A DNA stretch of 64,000 nucleotides from JBGAKG01 sp044224495 (GTDB lineage: Bacteria > Myxococcota_A > Polyangia > Polyangiales > Polyangiaceae). The notes under the pieces were generated by a model, which was given only the letters and a program-made list of their open reading frames with translations, was not told where the DNA came from and did no database searches. Both the position numbers and the translations under genes were made by a program. Below, piece by piece: positions 7,487 to 18,822 of this stretch; positions within the stretch are counted from its first letter, which is position 1; the number at the start of each line of letters is the position of its first letter. The stretch is taken from NCBI GenBank assembly GCA_044224495.1, contig JBGAKG010000004.1, positions 310,001-374,000 on the forward strand, given 5' to 3'.

Positions 7487-8275
7487 TCAGTGTGCGATGT
7501 CCCAACCGAGCTTCAGCACGAGCGCCACGACTACGACGAGCAGGACGACGCGGACGAAGTCGTCTCCGCGCTTCAACGCCACGCGCACGCCGAGCGCAGC
7601 GCCGAGCGCGTTGGCGACCGCCATCGGGATCGAGATGCGCCAGAGGATGGTCCCCCGGAGCGCGAACACGATGACGCTCGCGAGGTTGGAGCCGAAGTTG
7701 GCCACCTTCGCGTTGCCCGAGGCCTCCGTCATGCCGTCGCCCAGGAACGTGACGTACGCAATGACGAGGAGCGTCCCCGTGCCGGGACCGAAGAAGCCGT
7801 CGTAGAGGCCGAGCGCGAGGGCGATCGCGCCCGCCGTGATCGGGCGCGCAACGTTTGCGCCAGCGGGAGCGCGGCCGCGGAGGAGGAGCGGCCGGAGCGC
7901 GACCACCGCCGCAGCGGCGACGAGGAGCGCGAGCGCGATCGGGCGGAGCGGCTTGGAAGGGACCGCGAGCTGGATCGCGGCACCCGCGAACGCACCCACG
8001 AGCGCGAGGAGGAAGGCCGGGAGCGCGCGCTCGCGGTGGATGGCACCGCGCCGCGCGAACGACACCACCGAGGCGGTCGCGCCGAACACCGATTGTCCCT
8101 TGTTGGTACCGAGGGCGAGGTGCGTCGGCAACCCGAACCCCAGGATCGCGGGGACGGTCACCAGGCCGCCACCGCCCGCGATCGCGTCGACGAACCCGGC
8201 CACGAACGCCGCGCCAGCGAGCGCGACGATCGTCCCGACCGAGACGCTCGCGGGATCGAACGCGGCGTCGCTCAC
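7487..8275 (-). CDS. TSUP/TauE-SafE family membrane transporter
   Basis: This 262-residue integral membrane protein starts at GTG 8275, and its start overlaps the stop of the upstream phosphohydrolase gene (ATGTGA). The N-terminal half has the family motif FVDAIAGGGGLVTVPAIL followed by HLALGTNKGQSVFGA. The second half repeats it as LYDGFFGPGTGTLL with EASGNAKVANFGSN. About eight hydrophobic segments can be counted. Members move sulfite, sulfonates or other organic anions across the inner membrane. Translational coupling with the EEP enzyme suggests a shared role, but no substrate can be named. Confidence 0.85.
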   Translation of the reverse strand: MSDAAFDPASVSVGTIVALAGAAFVAGFVDAIAGGGGLVTVPAILGFGLPTHLALGTNKGQSVFGATASVVSFARRGAIHRERALPAFLLALVGAFAGAAIQLAVPSKPLRPIALALLVAAAAVVALRPLLLRGRAPAGANVARPITAGAIALALGLYDGFFGPGTGTLLVIAYVTFLGDGMTEASGNAKVANFGSNLASVIVFALRGTILWRISIPMAVANALGAALGVRVALKRGDDFVRVVLLVVVVALVLKLGWDIAH

Positions 8276-9069
8276 ATGCCGATCTCGGCGAAGACGCCGA
8301 AGTGATCGCTCGGGAACACGCCGCCGTGTTTCGTCGCGAAGCACACCTCGGCCGAGAGCGGCTCGCCGCGGAAGCGCTCGTCCGGCCCGCGCACGAAGAC
8401 GTAGTCGATGCGGCGATTCGGCTCGCGCAGCATCGCGGCGAAGTCGTTGGCGCGCGCGAACGTGTGCCCGGGCTCGCCGTCGCGCGTCACGCCGAAGCAG
8501 TCGGCGAAGTAGTACGAGCGGCCGCCGCCGAGCGTGGTGAGCCCGCGCAGGAAGCGGATCTCGTCGCTGTCGGGCTCGGCGTTGAAGTCGCCCGTGATGA
8601 TCGGCGGGATCCCGTCGGCCGGAGCGTGCTGGTCGATGAACTCGGTGAGCGCGATCACCTGCGCCTGACGGATGTGGCCGTGGTCGAGGCGCCAGTTGAG
8701 GTGCGTCGTGAAGAAGGGGAGGCGTCCGTGGGGCGTGTCGATCGCAGCGAACAGGGCCAAGCGCTCCTCGTCCGTGCCCGGGAGCGCGAGCACCGCCGTC
8801 TCGAGGATCGGGTGCTTCGAGAGGATGGCGTTGCCGATCCGGTTCGACGGTGCCGTCGGGTGGCGCCCGAACGCGACGTGGTAGCCGAAGCCGTTCGCGA
8901 GGAGGGCGGCTTGATCGAACTGGTACTCGGGGATGACGAGCACCTCCTGCACGCCGACGACGTCGGCGGCGATCCGCCCGAGCTCCGCGCGGAGAGCGAC
9001 CAGCCGTTCGTCCCATGGCCCCATCCGGTTCCAGATGTTGATCGTCGCCACGCGGAGGGTCGGTCTCAT
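8272..9069 (-). CDS. Endonuclease/exonuclease/phosphatase (EEP) family hydrolase
   Basis: This is a 265-residue protein without a signal peptide. All core motifs of the EEP/DNase I-like fold are present in order: VATINIWN (metal Asn), DVVGVQEV (metal Glu), NAILSKHPI, THLNWRLDHGHIRQAQ, GDFNAEPDS (metal Asp and Asn), RIDYVFV and PSDHFGV with the catalytic Asp-His pair. Family members cleave phosphodiesters in DNA, RNA, nucleotides, sphingomyelin or inositol phosphates. The full catalytic set argues that it is active; the substrate is open. TGCTACGTT lies 8 nt before ATG 9069. Confidence 0.85.
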   Translation of the reverse strand: MRPTLRVATINIWNRMGPWDERLVALRAELGRIAADVVGVQEVLVIPEYQFDQAALLANGFGYHVAFGRHPTAPSNRIGNAILSKHPILETAVLALPGTDEERLALFAAIDTPHGRLPFFTTHLNWRLDHGHIRQAQVIALTEFIDQHAPADGIPPIITGDFNAEPDSDEIRFLRGLTTLGGGRSYYFADCFGVTRDGEPGHTFARANDFAAMLREPNRRIDYVFVRGPDERFRGEPLSAEVCFATKHGGVFPSDHFGVFAEIGM

Positions 9070-9077
9070 CGTGCCCG

Positions 9078-9086
9078 AACGTAGCA
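9078..9086 (-). promoter_or_regulatory. Extended -10-like box (TGCTACGTT) for the EEP/TSUP operon
   Basis: TGCTACGTT on the minus strand, ending 8 nt before ATG 9069; identical to the boxes before the genes at 6131 and 44502. Confidence 0.5.
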
Positions 9087-9292
9087 GCTCGGGCGTTCAT
9101 CTGGACAACGGATGGCTCGGCGGATCGTCGGCGAGCCGCTTCGCGGCGCGGTCGTTTCAGCGGAAATCGCGCCGTGTCGCGCGTACCCGCGACGAGGCGC
9201 GAGGCGCGAGGCCGTCGCTCGCACGCCATGACGAGAAACCTCGCGTGGCGCGCGCTCGGCGAGGCGGCACGCACCGTGCAGAGGCGAGACCC

Positions 9293-10738
9293 GTGAGCCC
9301 CCGATCCCGCCGTGAATTCCTCCGCCTCGCCGCCGCGCTCGGCGTGGCTGCCTGTGGCCCGACCGTGGACGACGGTGCGACCCCCGATGCGGGTTCGCTC
9401 CCCGATGGGGCGGCGCCCCCGGACGGCTCGCCCGTCGATGCGTCACCGCCCGACGCGAGCGCAGACGCGAAGGGCGACCCCACCGTCCCCGGCGTCGATC
9501 TCGACGCGGCACCGCTCGTCGCCGCCGACTTCGATCTCGGCGTGATGGCCGGCGACGCCACCGCCGATCGCGCGGTGCTCTGGACCAAGTACGACGGGAG
9601 CGGCGAGCTCTGGGTCCAGATCGAGGCCGAGAAGGGCGCGAACGGGCGCGCGTTCGTCTCGCGCAAGGTCGCCGCGGCGGAGCTCTCGGCCGAGGGCTTC
9701 GCCCACGTCGACGCGGACAACCTGCCGGCGGGCACGCGCTGCCGCTACGCGTTCTTCGTGAAGGCGGGGACGAAGATCACGGGGCGCTCTCCGTTCGGGT
9801 TCGTGCGCGCGGCGCTCGCTCCCGACGCGCTCGAGGTGATCACGTTCGCCGGCACGTCGTGCTCGAACCAGAACGCGGCGCCGCTCCCGGTGCTGTCCGA
9901 TGCGGCGCAGAAGAAGCTCGATTTCTTCCTCCACGTCGGCGACCACCTCTACGCGGACTCGGCGACGAACCTCACCGAGTACCGCCAGCGCTACGACGCC
10001 GCGTGGAAGATCCCGGGCCTCAAGGCGCTCCACGCGTCGGCCGGGATGATGCTCACGTGGGACGATCACGAGGTCGACAACAACTGGAACCCGGAGACGA
10101 TCTCGCCCGCGCGCTTCGACGCGGCGCGGAAGGCGTTCTTCGAGTACCGCGCGCTCCGGCGCGACCCGAACGTGCCCGACCGCGTCTGGCGCAGCCTCCA
10201 GTGGGGCAAGACCCTCGAGGTCTTCGTCCTCGACGCGCGCTCGGAGCGCAAACCCTCCACCCGCAACCTGCCCAACGCGCAGTTCATCTCGCCCGCGCAG
10301 ATGACGTGGCTGAAGGGCCGGCTCAAGAGCTCGCCCGCGATGTTCAAGCTCGTCGCGACGTCGGTGCCGATCGGCAACTTCCCGCTCTCGGCGAGCGGCG
10401 AAGCGGACAAGTGGGAGGGCTACCCCGCCCAGCGCGAGGAGCTCCTCGACTTCATCACGCAGCAGGCGCTGACCGGCGTCTTCTTCCTCTCGGGCGATCT
10501 CCACTTCGGCTCCGTCGGCGGCGTGGGCACCACCCCGGCGCGGCTCAAGCTCAAGGAGATCCTCATGGGGCCGGCGGGCAGCCAGCCCGGCAGCCCGAAC
10601 CTCGATCCGCCGCTCTTCGACAAGGTGATCGATCAGCGGAACTACACCGTCTTCCGCGCCGATCCGGTCAAGAAGGAGCTCGCGATCGAGTTCTTCGGCG
10701 TCTCGGGCTCGATCTACAAGAAGACGTTCGCGGTCTGA
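9293..10738 (+). CDS. PhoD-like phosphatase, Tat-exported lipoprotein
   Basis: This is a 481-residue protein starting at GTG 9293. The N-terminus SRREFLRLAAALGVAACG combines a twin-arginine signal (RRxFL) with a lipobox ending at Cys, so a folded, metal-loaded enzyme is probably exported by Tat and then lipidated. A D/P/A/G-rich linker of about 50 residues follows. The catalytic part has the PhoD_N-like GVMAGDATADRAVLWTK, then FAGTSCSNQN, HVGDHLYAD (metal Asp/His), MLTWDDHEVDNNWNP and FLSGDLHFGSVG. These are the metallophosphoesterase motifs of alkaline phosphatase D. The family releases phosphate from mono- or diesters in the periplasm. The upstream 223 bases (9070-9292) hold no gene or clear promoter on this strand. 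Confidence 0.85.
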   Translation: MSPRSRREFLRLAAALGVAACGPTVDDGATPDAGSLPDGAAPPDGSPVDASPPDASADAKGDPTVPGVDLDAAPLVAADFDLGVMAGDATADRAVLWTKYDGSGELWVQIEAEKGANGRAFVSRKVAAAELSAEGFAHVDADNLPAGTRCRYAFFVKAGTKITGRSPFGFVRAALAPDALEVITFAGTSCSNQNAAPLPVLSDAAQKKLDFFLHVGDHLYADSATNLTEYRQRYDAAWKIPGLKALHASAGMMLTWDDHEVDNNWNPETISPARFDAARKAFFEYRALRRDPNVPDRVWRSLQWGKTLEVFVLDARSERKPSTRNLPNAQFISPAQMTWLKGRLKSSPAMFKLVATSVPIGNFPLSASGEADKWEGYPAQREELLDFITQQALTGVFFLSGDLHFGSVGGVGTTPARLKLKEILMGPAGSQPGSPNLDPPLFDKVIDQRNYTVFRADPVKKELAIEFFGVSGSIYKKTFAV

Positions 10739-10781
10739 TCGGCCCGGGAATCGGCGCCGTCGCGGGGGCGTTCTCGCTTCC

Positions 10782-11429
10782 GTGGGACCACGGGCGCGCC
10801 GCTTCGCGATCGGGATGGCCGTCGCCTTCGGCGCGCTGCTCGGCGCCAACGTCGTCGTCGTTCGCGGCGGCACCGCGCGCGAGGTCCCATTGGAGAGAGC
10901 GCGCGAGGCTCCCGTCATCGTCGTCCTCGGCGCCGGCATCCACGGTGACGGGACACCGACCGAGATCCTCGCCGACCGGCTCGCCACGGCGGCCGACCTC
11001 TACCGCGCGGGGAAGGCGCCGCGCATCCTGTGCTCGGGCGATCACGGCCGCGTGACCCACGACGAGACTGGCGTGATGGCGCGCTGGCTCGAAGACAACG
11101 GCGTCCCTCCCGAAGCGATCTTCCTCGATCACGCCGGGTTCGACTCGTGGAACACCGTCGTCCGCGCCCGGCGCGTCTTCGGCGTCACGCGCGCCATCTT
11201 CGTCACGCAGGCCTTCCACCTCCCGCGCGTGCTCTGGACCGCGGAGCAGGAAGGGATCGACGCGCAGGGCGTCGCGGCGGACCGCCACGACTACCCGGCG
11301 ATCGTCTGGTACCAAACGCGCGAGACGATCTCGCGCACGAAGGCCGCGCTCGACGTCATCGTCGGCCGTGACGCGCGCGTGCTCGGTCCCACGATCGATC
11401 TCGCGGGTGACGGCCGCACCACGCGCTGA
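10782..11429 (+). CDS. SanA/YdcF-like DUF218 membrane protein
   Basis: This 215-residue protein has one N-terminal membrane segment (residues 8-27) and a DUF218 domain in the rest. Recognisable family features are VIVVLGAGIHGDG, LADRLATAADLYRAGKAPRI, the SGDHGR turn, ESW-type DSWNTVVRARRVF and the final VTQAFHLPRVLW. E. coli SanA/ElyC/YdcF proteins take part in envelope barrier function and peptidoglycan or undecaprenyl-carrier metabolism. Single-pass topology with a large outside domain is inferred. Start GTG 10782 lies 43 bp after the PhoD stop. Confidence 0.8.
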   Translation: MGPRARRFAIGMAVAFGALLGANVVVVRGGTAREVPLERAREAPVIVVLGAGIHGDGTPTEILADRLATAADLYRAGKAPRILCSGDHGRVTHDETGVMARWLEDNGVPPEAIFLDHAGFDSWNTVVRARRVFGVTRAIFVTQAFHLPRVLWTAEQEGIDAQGVAADRHDYPAIVWYQTRETISRTKAALDVIVGRDARVLGPTIDLAGDGRTTR

Positions 11430-11433
11430 AGCG

Positions 11434-11781
11434 TCACTTCTTGCAGACCATCTTTCCCGCCTTCTCCTTGCAGGAGTAGCCGTTGATGCAGTCCGTGTTC
11501 GTCGTACAGCTCTGGTAGCAGACCGACTTGATGCCCGAGCCGGCGGGCGTTCCGCTCGCGTCGTCGATGCAGATGCTCCCGGAGGGGCACGTCGACGGAT
11601 CCGTGAGCGAGCACGCCTGCGTGCAGTAACCGGCCGGAAAATCCGCCGAGATCATGCACACGTCGCCGGAGCAGTCCGAGCTCTTCGTGCAGGAGCCGCC
11701 GTTCGCGGTTCCGCTCGAGCAGGCGACGACGATGGTGAGAGAGACGACCGGGAGAGCGACGAGCCAACGAAGAAAGGTCAT
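11434..11781 (-). CDS. Small cysteine-rich lipoprotein
   Basis: This is a 115-residue protein with lipobox VVAC at residues 18-21. The mature part holds twelve or so cysteines in paired repeats of the type C-x5-C-x5-C and C-x-x-C-x5-D-C (SCTKSSDCSGDVC, SCTTNTDCINGYSCKEK). The pattern is shared with the protein encoded at 15774-16034 and with the N-terminus of the protein starting at 21487. Such disulfide-rich repeats are common in myxobacterial surface lipoproteins of unknown role. Its stop codon is 4 bp from the convergent SanA-like gene. Confidence 0.75.
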   Translation of the reverse strand: MTFLRWLVALPVVSLTIVVACSSGTANGGSCTKSSDCSGDVCMISADFPAGYCTQACSLTDPSTCPSGSICIDDASGTPAGSGIKSVCYQSCTTNTDCINGYSCKEKAGKMVCKK

Positions 11782-11851
11782 GCGAGGGAAGTACCGCGAG
11801 AGCGGGGCGATCCGTCGCGACGCCCGAATTTCGGTGGTCGGATGTGCGAGG

Positions 11852-14680
<2,829 letters not shown>

Positions 14681-14726
14681 GGAACCGCAAGGTCTGCCAT
14701 ATCCCGGCGGCCGGGTCGAGCGCGGC

Positions 14727-15719
14727 CTAGGGAATCTCTCGGACCGCGCCGATCTCGCCCTTCACGTTCACCCGAAAGCAGGCCACCCGACCGAGGCGGA
14801 TGCCGCAGACGTCGCCTGTGGCGTTCTGGTGCACCTCGGCCCAGCCACCGCCCAGCGCGTCGAGGCGGTGGAGATGGAGGGGGCTCGCGCCGGCGTCGTG
14901 CTGGTCGGAGTGCAACCAGATCGCACCGTCGGATGCGACCGCGACGACGTCGTAGGCGCCGTCCACGGCGACGAAACGCGTACCATCTTGGGACGTCTCG
15001 ACACCTCGCGAACGCGTCCAGCGCGCGACCCGACCACTCGCATCGAGGCCGTAGACCCCGAAGACGGGCTGGTGGACGTGGGTGAAGCGGGGAGCGTCGG
15101 GCGCGTAGCCGAGCGACGGGAACTGCGCATCGAGGTCGATGAGGTAGGTCTGACCCAGGCGGTCGAGCGCGACGACCTCGTAGAAGCTCGCCGAGACCTC
15201 CGCGAAGCCGGGGCCGCCGTCGACGGTCTCGACCCGATTCGGGAGGAAGCAGTCGAGCTTGCCTCCCGTGTGACGACCGCAGACGACGTTCCACCCCACG
15301 GAGATCGCGTCCCAGTCGGCAGCGGTCCCGACGCGCGTCGGTGTCGTGAGGTCCGCGGTCCCCAAGCCGACGACCTCCATCGTGGCTTTTCCGCCCCAGC
15401 AATGGAGCGTGCGATCGTCGGCGATGGCGCAGGTGGCGACGATGCCGGCAGCCACGCTTCGCCACCGCAGGTCACCGCGCACGACGACGGGGACGTCACT
15501 GCTCCCGCCCGACGTGCCACGGCCGAGCTGAGCGCTGGCGTCGTTCCCGAAGCATCGGAGGACGCCGACGGTGTCGACGAAGCACGTGTGGTTGCCGGTC
15601 GTGGAGAGCTGCCGGGGCGCAGGCGCTCCCGAGTCCGGCTCGGCGGTCGTGACGGGGGCGACGCCGCCGCACGCAGCGAGGGCGAGCGCGAGCGGGAAGA
15701 CGAGCAGAGAAGTTCGCAT
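14727..15719 (-). CDS. RCC1-repeat-like lipoprotein
   Basis: This is a 330-residue protein with lipobox LAAC and a short D/S/G/A-P linker. The mature part has repeats of the RCC1/BNR type: HTCFVDTVGVLRCFGNDASA followed by QLGRG, then VAAGIVATCAIADDRTLHCW, VSVGWNVVCGRHTGGKLDCF and NATGDVCGIRLGRVACF. The alternation 'x-C-A/G-x-x-x-D-G-x-x-x-C-W/F' is the hallmark of RCC1-like blades in Polyangiales, each probably stabilised by one disulfide. The middle blades are degenerate. A beta-propeller on the cell surface or periplasmic face is inferred; ligand unknown. TAGGGT lies 7 nt before ATG 15719. Confidence 0.75.
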   Translation of the reverse strand: MRTSLLVFPLALALAACGGVAPVTTAEPDSGAPAPRQLSTTGNHTCFVDTVGVLRCFGNDASAQLGRGTSGGSSDVPVVVRGDLRWRSVAAGIVATCAIADDRTLHCWGGKATMEVVGLGTADLTTPTRVGTAADWDAISVGWNVVCGRHTGGKLDCFLPNRVETVDGGPGFAEVSASFYEVVALDRLGQTYLIDLDAQFPSLGYAPDAPRFTHVHQPVFGVYGLDASGRVARWTRSRGVETSQDGTRFVAVDGAYDVVAVASDGAIWLHSDQHDAGASPLHLHRLDALGGGWAEVHQNATGDVCGIRLGRVACFRVNVKGEIGAVREIP

Positions 15720-15726
15720 GGCGCGG

Positions 15727-15732
15727 ACCCTA
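15727..15732 (-). promoter_or_regulatory. Start-proximal -10-like box (TAGGGT)
   Basis: TAGGGT on the minus strand ends 7 nt before ATG 15719. Confidence 0.4.
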
Positions 15733-15773
15733 CCGAAGGGTCCCGCCGCGGAGGCTTAATCGCGTTTAATCGA

Positions 15774-16034
15774 TCAGGTGTCCGGACGGCAGCTCTTCAG
15801 GTTCCCACTCGTCACGCCGTTGCAGGTCGTGCCCGTCGGGCAATCCTTCTGGTCGGAGCACTGCTTCTGGCAGGTGAGCGTGCCCTGAATGGTCTTGGAG
15901 CACACCGCTCCATCGACGCACTCGGCGGTGGTGGCGCCGCCGGTCTTGCACGAGTCGCCGACGTCGGCCTTGCCGGAGCAAGCGGCGACGACGAGAGCGA
16001 GGAGGAAGGAACCGAAGAGGAGGGCGTTCCGCAT
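15774..16034 (-). CDS. Small cysteine-rich lipoprotein
   Basis: This is an 86-residue protein with lipobox VAAC at residues 16-19. Eight cysteines follow in the order expected for this local family: GDSC, AECVDGAVC, LTCQKQCSDQKDCPTGTTCN and SCRPDT. It resembles the protein at 11434-11781 but is shorter by one repeat. No function is known for such proteins. It lies between the RCC1-like gene and the ABC exporter genes on the same strand with gaps of 54 and 75 bp. Confidence 0.7.
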   Translation of the reverse strand: MRNALLFGSFLLALVVAACSGKADVGDSCKTGGATTAECVDGAVCSKTIQGTLTCQKQCSDQKDCPTGTTCNGVTSGNLKSCRPDT

Positions 16035-16109
16035 GGGCTCACAGTGCCCCAGTCGCGCCGTGGGTTACAAGCGCGCGCCTCGTCTCTCGGGGGAACCGCG
16101 GTTCCCCTG

Positions 16110-17372
16110 CTAGTCGTCCGTGAGGTCCATGACGCGGGCTTCGAGGCCGCGGCCCTTGGTGACGCCGCTGATCCGCACCTGGGCGTTCAGCAGGATCCAC
16201 AGCGCGGCGCCGATGACGGTCTCCGCGTCGGTCACCTTGCGCTCGAAGTAGACGCCGAGCTCGCGCGTCTCTTCTTCGTAGTCGGAGCGCGTGACGCCCG
16301 GGATCTGCCGGATCTGGTCGATCGGCAGGTTGGGGCGCGAACCCTTCTGCGGCTTCTGGCCTTCCACGCGCGGGGGCGGAGCGATCTTGATGTAGATCTC
16401 TTCGCTCGCGGCGGTGAGCGCCGAGATGGTGCCGTTGGCGACGAGCTTGCCGTGGTCGAGCACCGCCGCGGCGTCGCAGACCTCTTCGAGCTCCTGCAGG
16501 TTGTGGCTCGAGATGATGATCGTGCAGCGGCCCTTGCGCGACTTCACGAGCTGCCGCACGTCGTAGGCGACACGCGGGTCGAGACCGGCCGTCGGCTCGT
16601 CGAGGAAGACGACCTTGGGCTCGCCCATGAGTGCCTGCGCGAGCGCGACGCGCTTCTGCATGCCGTGCGAGAGCGTGCCGCAGCGGAGACCCCACCAGTC
16701 CATGCCGCCGACCTCGGCGAGCGCATCGCGCGCGGCCGAGAGCGCCTTGGTCCCGGGGATGTTCTGGAGGCGCGCCATGTGGACCATGAACTCGCCGACC
16801 TTGTCCGCCGCGGGCAGGAGCGCGTCCTGCGGGAGGACGCCGAGCTGCGCGCGGAGCGCCTCGACGTTGCGCGGCGAGTGGCCGAGGATCTCGACCGTGC
16901 CGTGCGTCGGCTCGAGGTAGCCCGCCATCATCGAGAACGTCGTGGTCTTGCCGGCGCCGTTCGGACCGATGAGGCCGTAGATCCAGCCGCTCCGGATGTT
17001 GAGCGTCACGTCGTCGACGGCCATCTTCTCGCCGAACGACTTGGTGAGCTTCGAGAGACGGACGGCGGTCTCCTTGGGAGCCTTGTCCTTCTTCTTCTTG
17101 TCGTCGTCGTCGCCCGCGGTGACGCGCGGACGCTTCGGCTCGTCGTCCTCGTCCGACTTCTTCTTGGACTCGACCTTCTTCGGCTTCTCGTCCTCGTCGT
17201 CGTCGTCGTCGCTCTTCTTGGACTCGGCCTTCTTCGGCTTGTCGTCCTTGGACTCGGCCTTCTTCGGCTTGTCGTCCTTGGACTCCGACTTCTCGGCCGT
17301 CTCGTCCTTGGACTCGGCCTTCTCGTCCTTCTCGTTCTCCGACGCCTCGGCGTCCTTCTTCTCGTCGACCAT
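16110..17372 (-). CDS. ABC-2 exporter ATPase with charged N-terminal tail
   Basis: This is a 420-residue protein. Residues 1-101 are a hydrophilic tail of D, E, K and S with the decapeptide-like repeat ESKDDKPKKA. The ATPase domain starts near residue 103 (AVRLSKLTKSFGEKMAVDD) and has a complete set: Walker A GPNGAGKTT, signature LSHGMQKRVALAQAL, Walker B VVFLDEPTAGLDPR and the switch His in SSHNLQE. The C-terminal extension (PPPRVEGQKPQKGSRPNL and onwards) is of the regulatory type often found in ABC-2 ATPases. ATG 17372 shares one base with the stop of the permease gene (TGATG), so the two are translationally coupled. Substrate unknown. Confidence 0.85.
   Translation of the reverse strand: MVDEKKDAEASENEKDEKAESKDETAEKSESKDDKPKKAESKDDKPKKAESKKSDDDDDEDEKPKKVESKKKSDEDDEPKRPRVTAGDDDDKKKKDKAPKETAVRLSKLTKSFGEKMAVDDVTLNIRSGWIYGLIGPNGAGKTTTFSMMAGYLEPTHGTVEILGHSPRNVEALRAQLGVLPQDALLPAADKVGEFMVHMARLQNIPGTKALSAARDALAEVGGMDWWGLRCGTLSHGMQKRVALAQALMGEPKVVFLDEPTAGLDPRVAYDVRQLVKSRKGRCTIIISSHNLQELEEVCDAAAVLDHGKLVANGTISALTAASEEIYIKIAPPPRVEGQKPQKGSRPNLPIDQIRQIPGVTRSDYEEETRELGVYFERKVTDAETVIGAALWILLNAQVRISGVTKGRGLEARVMDLTDD
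17221..17280. repeat. Perfect 30-bp tandem duplication in the ABC ATPase tail
   Basis: Bases 17221-17250 are repeated exactly at 17251-17280. The unit encodes ten residues (KAESKDDKPK on the minus strand). Its perfection at the DNA level suggests recent slippage or selection for length change. Confidence 0.9.
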
Positions 17373-18247
17373 CACACGTCCTTCTTCTCGAAGAGGAGCG
17401 CACCGCCGCCCACGAACACGACCCAGTACAGCACCACCGCGAGCAGCCCTTCGGCCGTCGAGGACCACTTCGGGTTGATCAGGAGGTCGTCGTACGCGTT
17501 GGGGTACACCCACTCGAACCAGCGCATGTCCGCCATTCGGCCGCTGTCGAGCGCGTCGTTCACGCGGACGAGCCAGCCGACGAAGCCGGGCAGCCAGATG
17601 ACGAAGAACGCCGCCAGTGTCGCCAAGAGCGAGATGAACGGCGTCTTGAATTGGGAGCTCACGAAGGTGGCCACGGCGCACCACGTGCTCGCGATGAGCG
17701 TGGATGCGAGCCAGAACTTGAGGCCCCACGTGAAGAAGGCGCCGAACGAGATGTAGCCCTTGATGAGCACCGCAGTCGCGGCGAACACGTAGAGCATCAG
17801 CGTCACGAGCGAGATCGTCGCCCAGAGGCCGAGGAACTTGCCGACCATGTACGACCAGCGGCGCGTGCGGATCGTCCAGAAGCGCACCGCGCGGTGCTGG
17901 ATGTCGGCCGACACGGAGTCGAAGCCGAGGAGCACGATCATCGCCGGCGCGAGCCAGACACCGAACTTCAAGAACAGGTGGAGCGAGAGCGGAACGTGCG
18001 ACAGATAGTGCGCGAGCTCGTCGGAGGCGCCGGACTTCTTGAAGGCCTCTTCCTGCAGTTGGTAGAAGGTGTCCGTGTCGTCGGCGTGGAGCTTCTCGCG
18101 GACGCCGCTCTCTGCGTAGATGCAGATGAGCGAAGCGACACCGCTCGCGAGCAGCGCCAGCACCGCGAGGATGATTCCTTTGATGCTGCGGAAGCTCTTC
18201 CGCATTTCGCGCTGAAAGATGAGGGAGATCTCTGCAAGAGGGCTCAT
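17372..18247 (-). CDS. ABC-2 exporter permease
   Basis: This is a 291-residue protein with six hydrophobic segments. The N-terminus (MSPLAEISLIFQREMRKSFR) is followed by a first membrane span and a soluble extracytoplasmic loop of about 70 residues with SGASDELAHYLSH. Five further spans follow, with FDSVSADIQHRAVRFWTIRT, a cytoplasmic loop typical of ABC-2 permeases. The topology and the coupled ATPase gene make this an export system. The cargo could be a protein, polysaccharide or drug-like compound; nothing in the sequence decides. Confidence 0.82.
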   Translation of the reverse strand: MSPLAEISLIFQREMRKSFRSIKGIILAVLALLASGVASLICIYAESGVREKLHADDTDTFYQLQEEAFKKSGASDELAHYLSHVPLSLHLFLKFGVWLAPAMIVLLGFDSVSADIQHRAVRFWTIRTRRWSYMVGKFLGLWATISLVTLMLYVFAATAVLIKGYISFGAFFTWGLKFWLASTLIASTWCAVATFVSSQFKTPFISLLATLAAFFVIWLPGFVGWLVRVNDALDSGRMADMRWFEWVYPNAYDDLLINPKWSSTAEGLLAVVLYWVVFVGGGALLFEKKDV

Positions 18248-18583
18248 GGGATGGGATCCAGGGTTCCGGGGACTTACGGCCTACATCGGGGGATCTTCCC
18301 CGACGTGCCAGGTGGTTCCGGAGCGGGTGCGAACGTAGACGGGTCTCGCGGCCTTGGCAAAGGGTGTGGACAGCCCGGCCCGCCTGCGTTACGAACACCG
18401 ATGTCCCGCGGGGTGTTTCCGACCCCAACGGCTTTGTGGCCCCGTCGACCCGGAAACGTGAACCCCGCCAGGCCCGAGAGGGTGCAACGGTAGCGTGGAA
18501 AGGTGTGACGGGGCTTTTCCTTTGTCTTTCCGGCCAGTTGGCCGATGTCGACGAAGGGCTTGCATGATGCACGGGGTTTGACT

Positions 18584-18600
18584 ACCTGTGAGGTTCAGGT
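18584..18600 (+). repeat. Inverted repeat upstream of RNase E/G
   Basis: ACCTG, a 7-nt loop and CAGGT: a 5-bp perfect stem about 220 nt before the RNase start codon. Confidence 0.5.
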
Positions 18601-18602
18601 GC

Positions 18603-18619
18603 CGCCTAAGCTTTAGGCG
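18603..18619 (+). repeat. Inverted repeat upstream of RNase E/G
   Basis: CGCCTAA, loop GCT, TTAGGCG: a 7-bp perfect stem directly following the dyad at 18584. It is not followed by a T run, so it does not look like a terminator. Confidence 0.6.
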
Positions 18620-18822
18620 CGCCAAAAGTTCCGCGGCTTCTTTCGCCCACGGCCGAGCGCCTTGGGCCGGATCTCGCCGCATCAGGTCTTCCACCCGCGC
18701 CCCCGGCCCCTCGTTGGTCCGCGGGCCCCAACGCATCGAACCTCACGCCAGTCGGCCCTTCGTGGGCCTCGCCCGAACGTCGGCCTCGGCGCGTCTCGAT
18801 CGCAAGAAAGCTTCTCTCTCCC

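Larger units (their letters stand above)
18248..18822. other. 575-bp region between ABC exporter and RNase E/G genes
   Basis: Divergent upstream region for the exporter permease (minus) and the RNase gene (plus). I see no gene with plausible codon use or ribosome binding site. Two small dyads lie next to each other at 18584-18600 and 18603-18619. No clear Shine-Dalgarno precedes ATG 18823. The 575 bases are unusually long for this window and may carry a long 5' leader. Confidence 0.6.
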
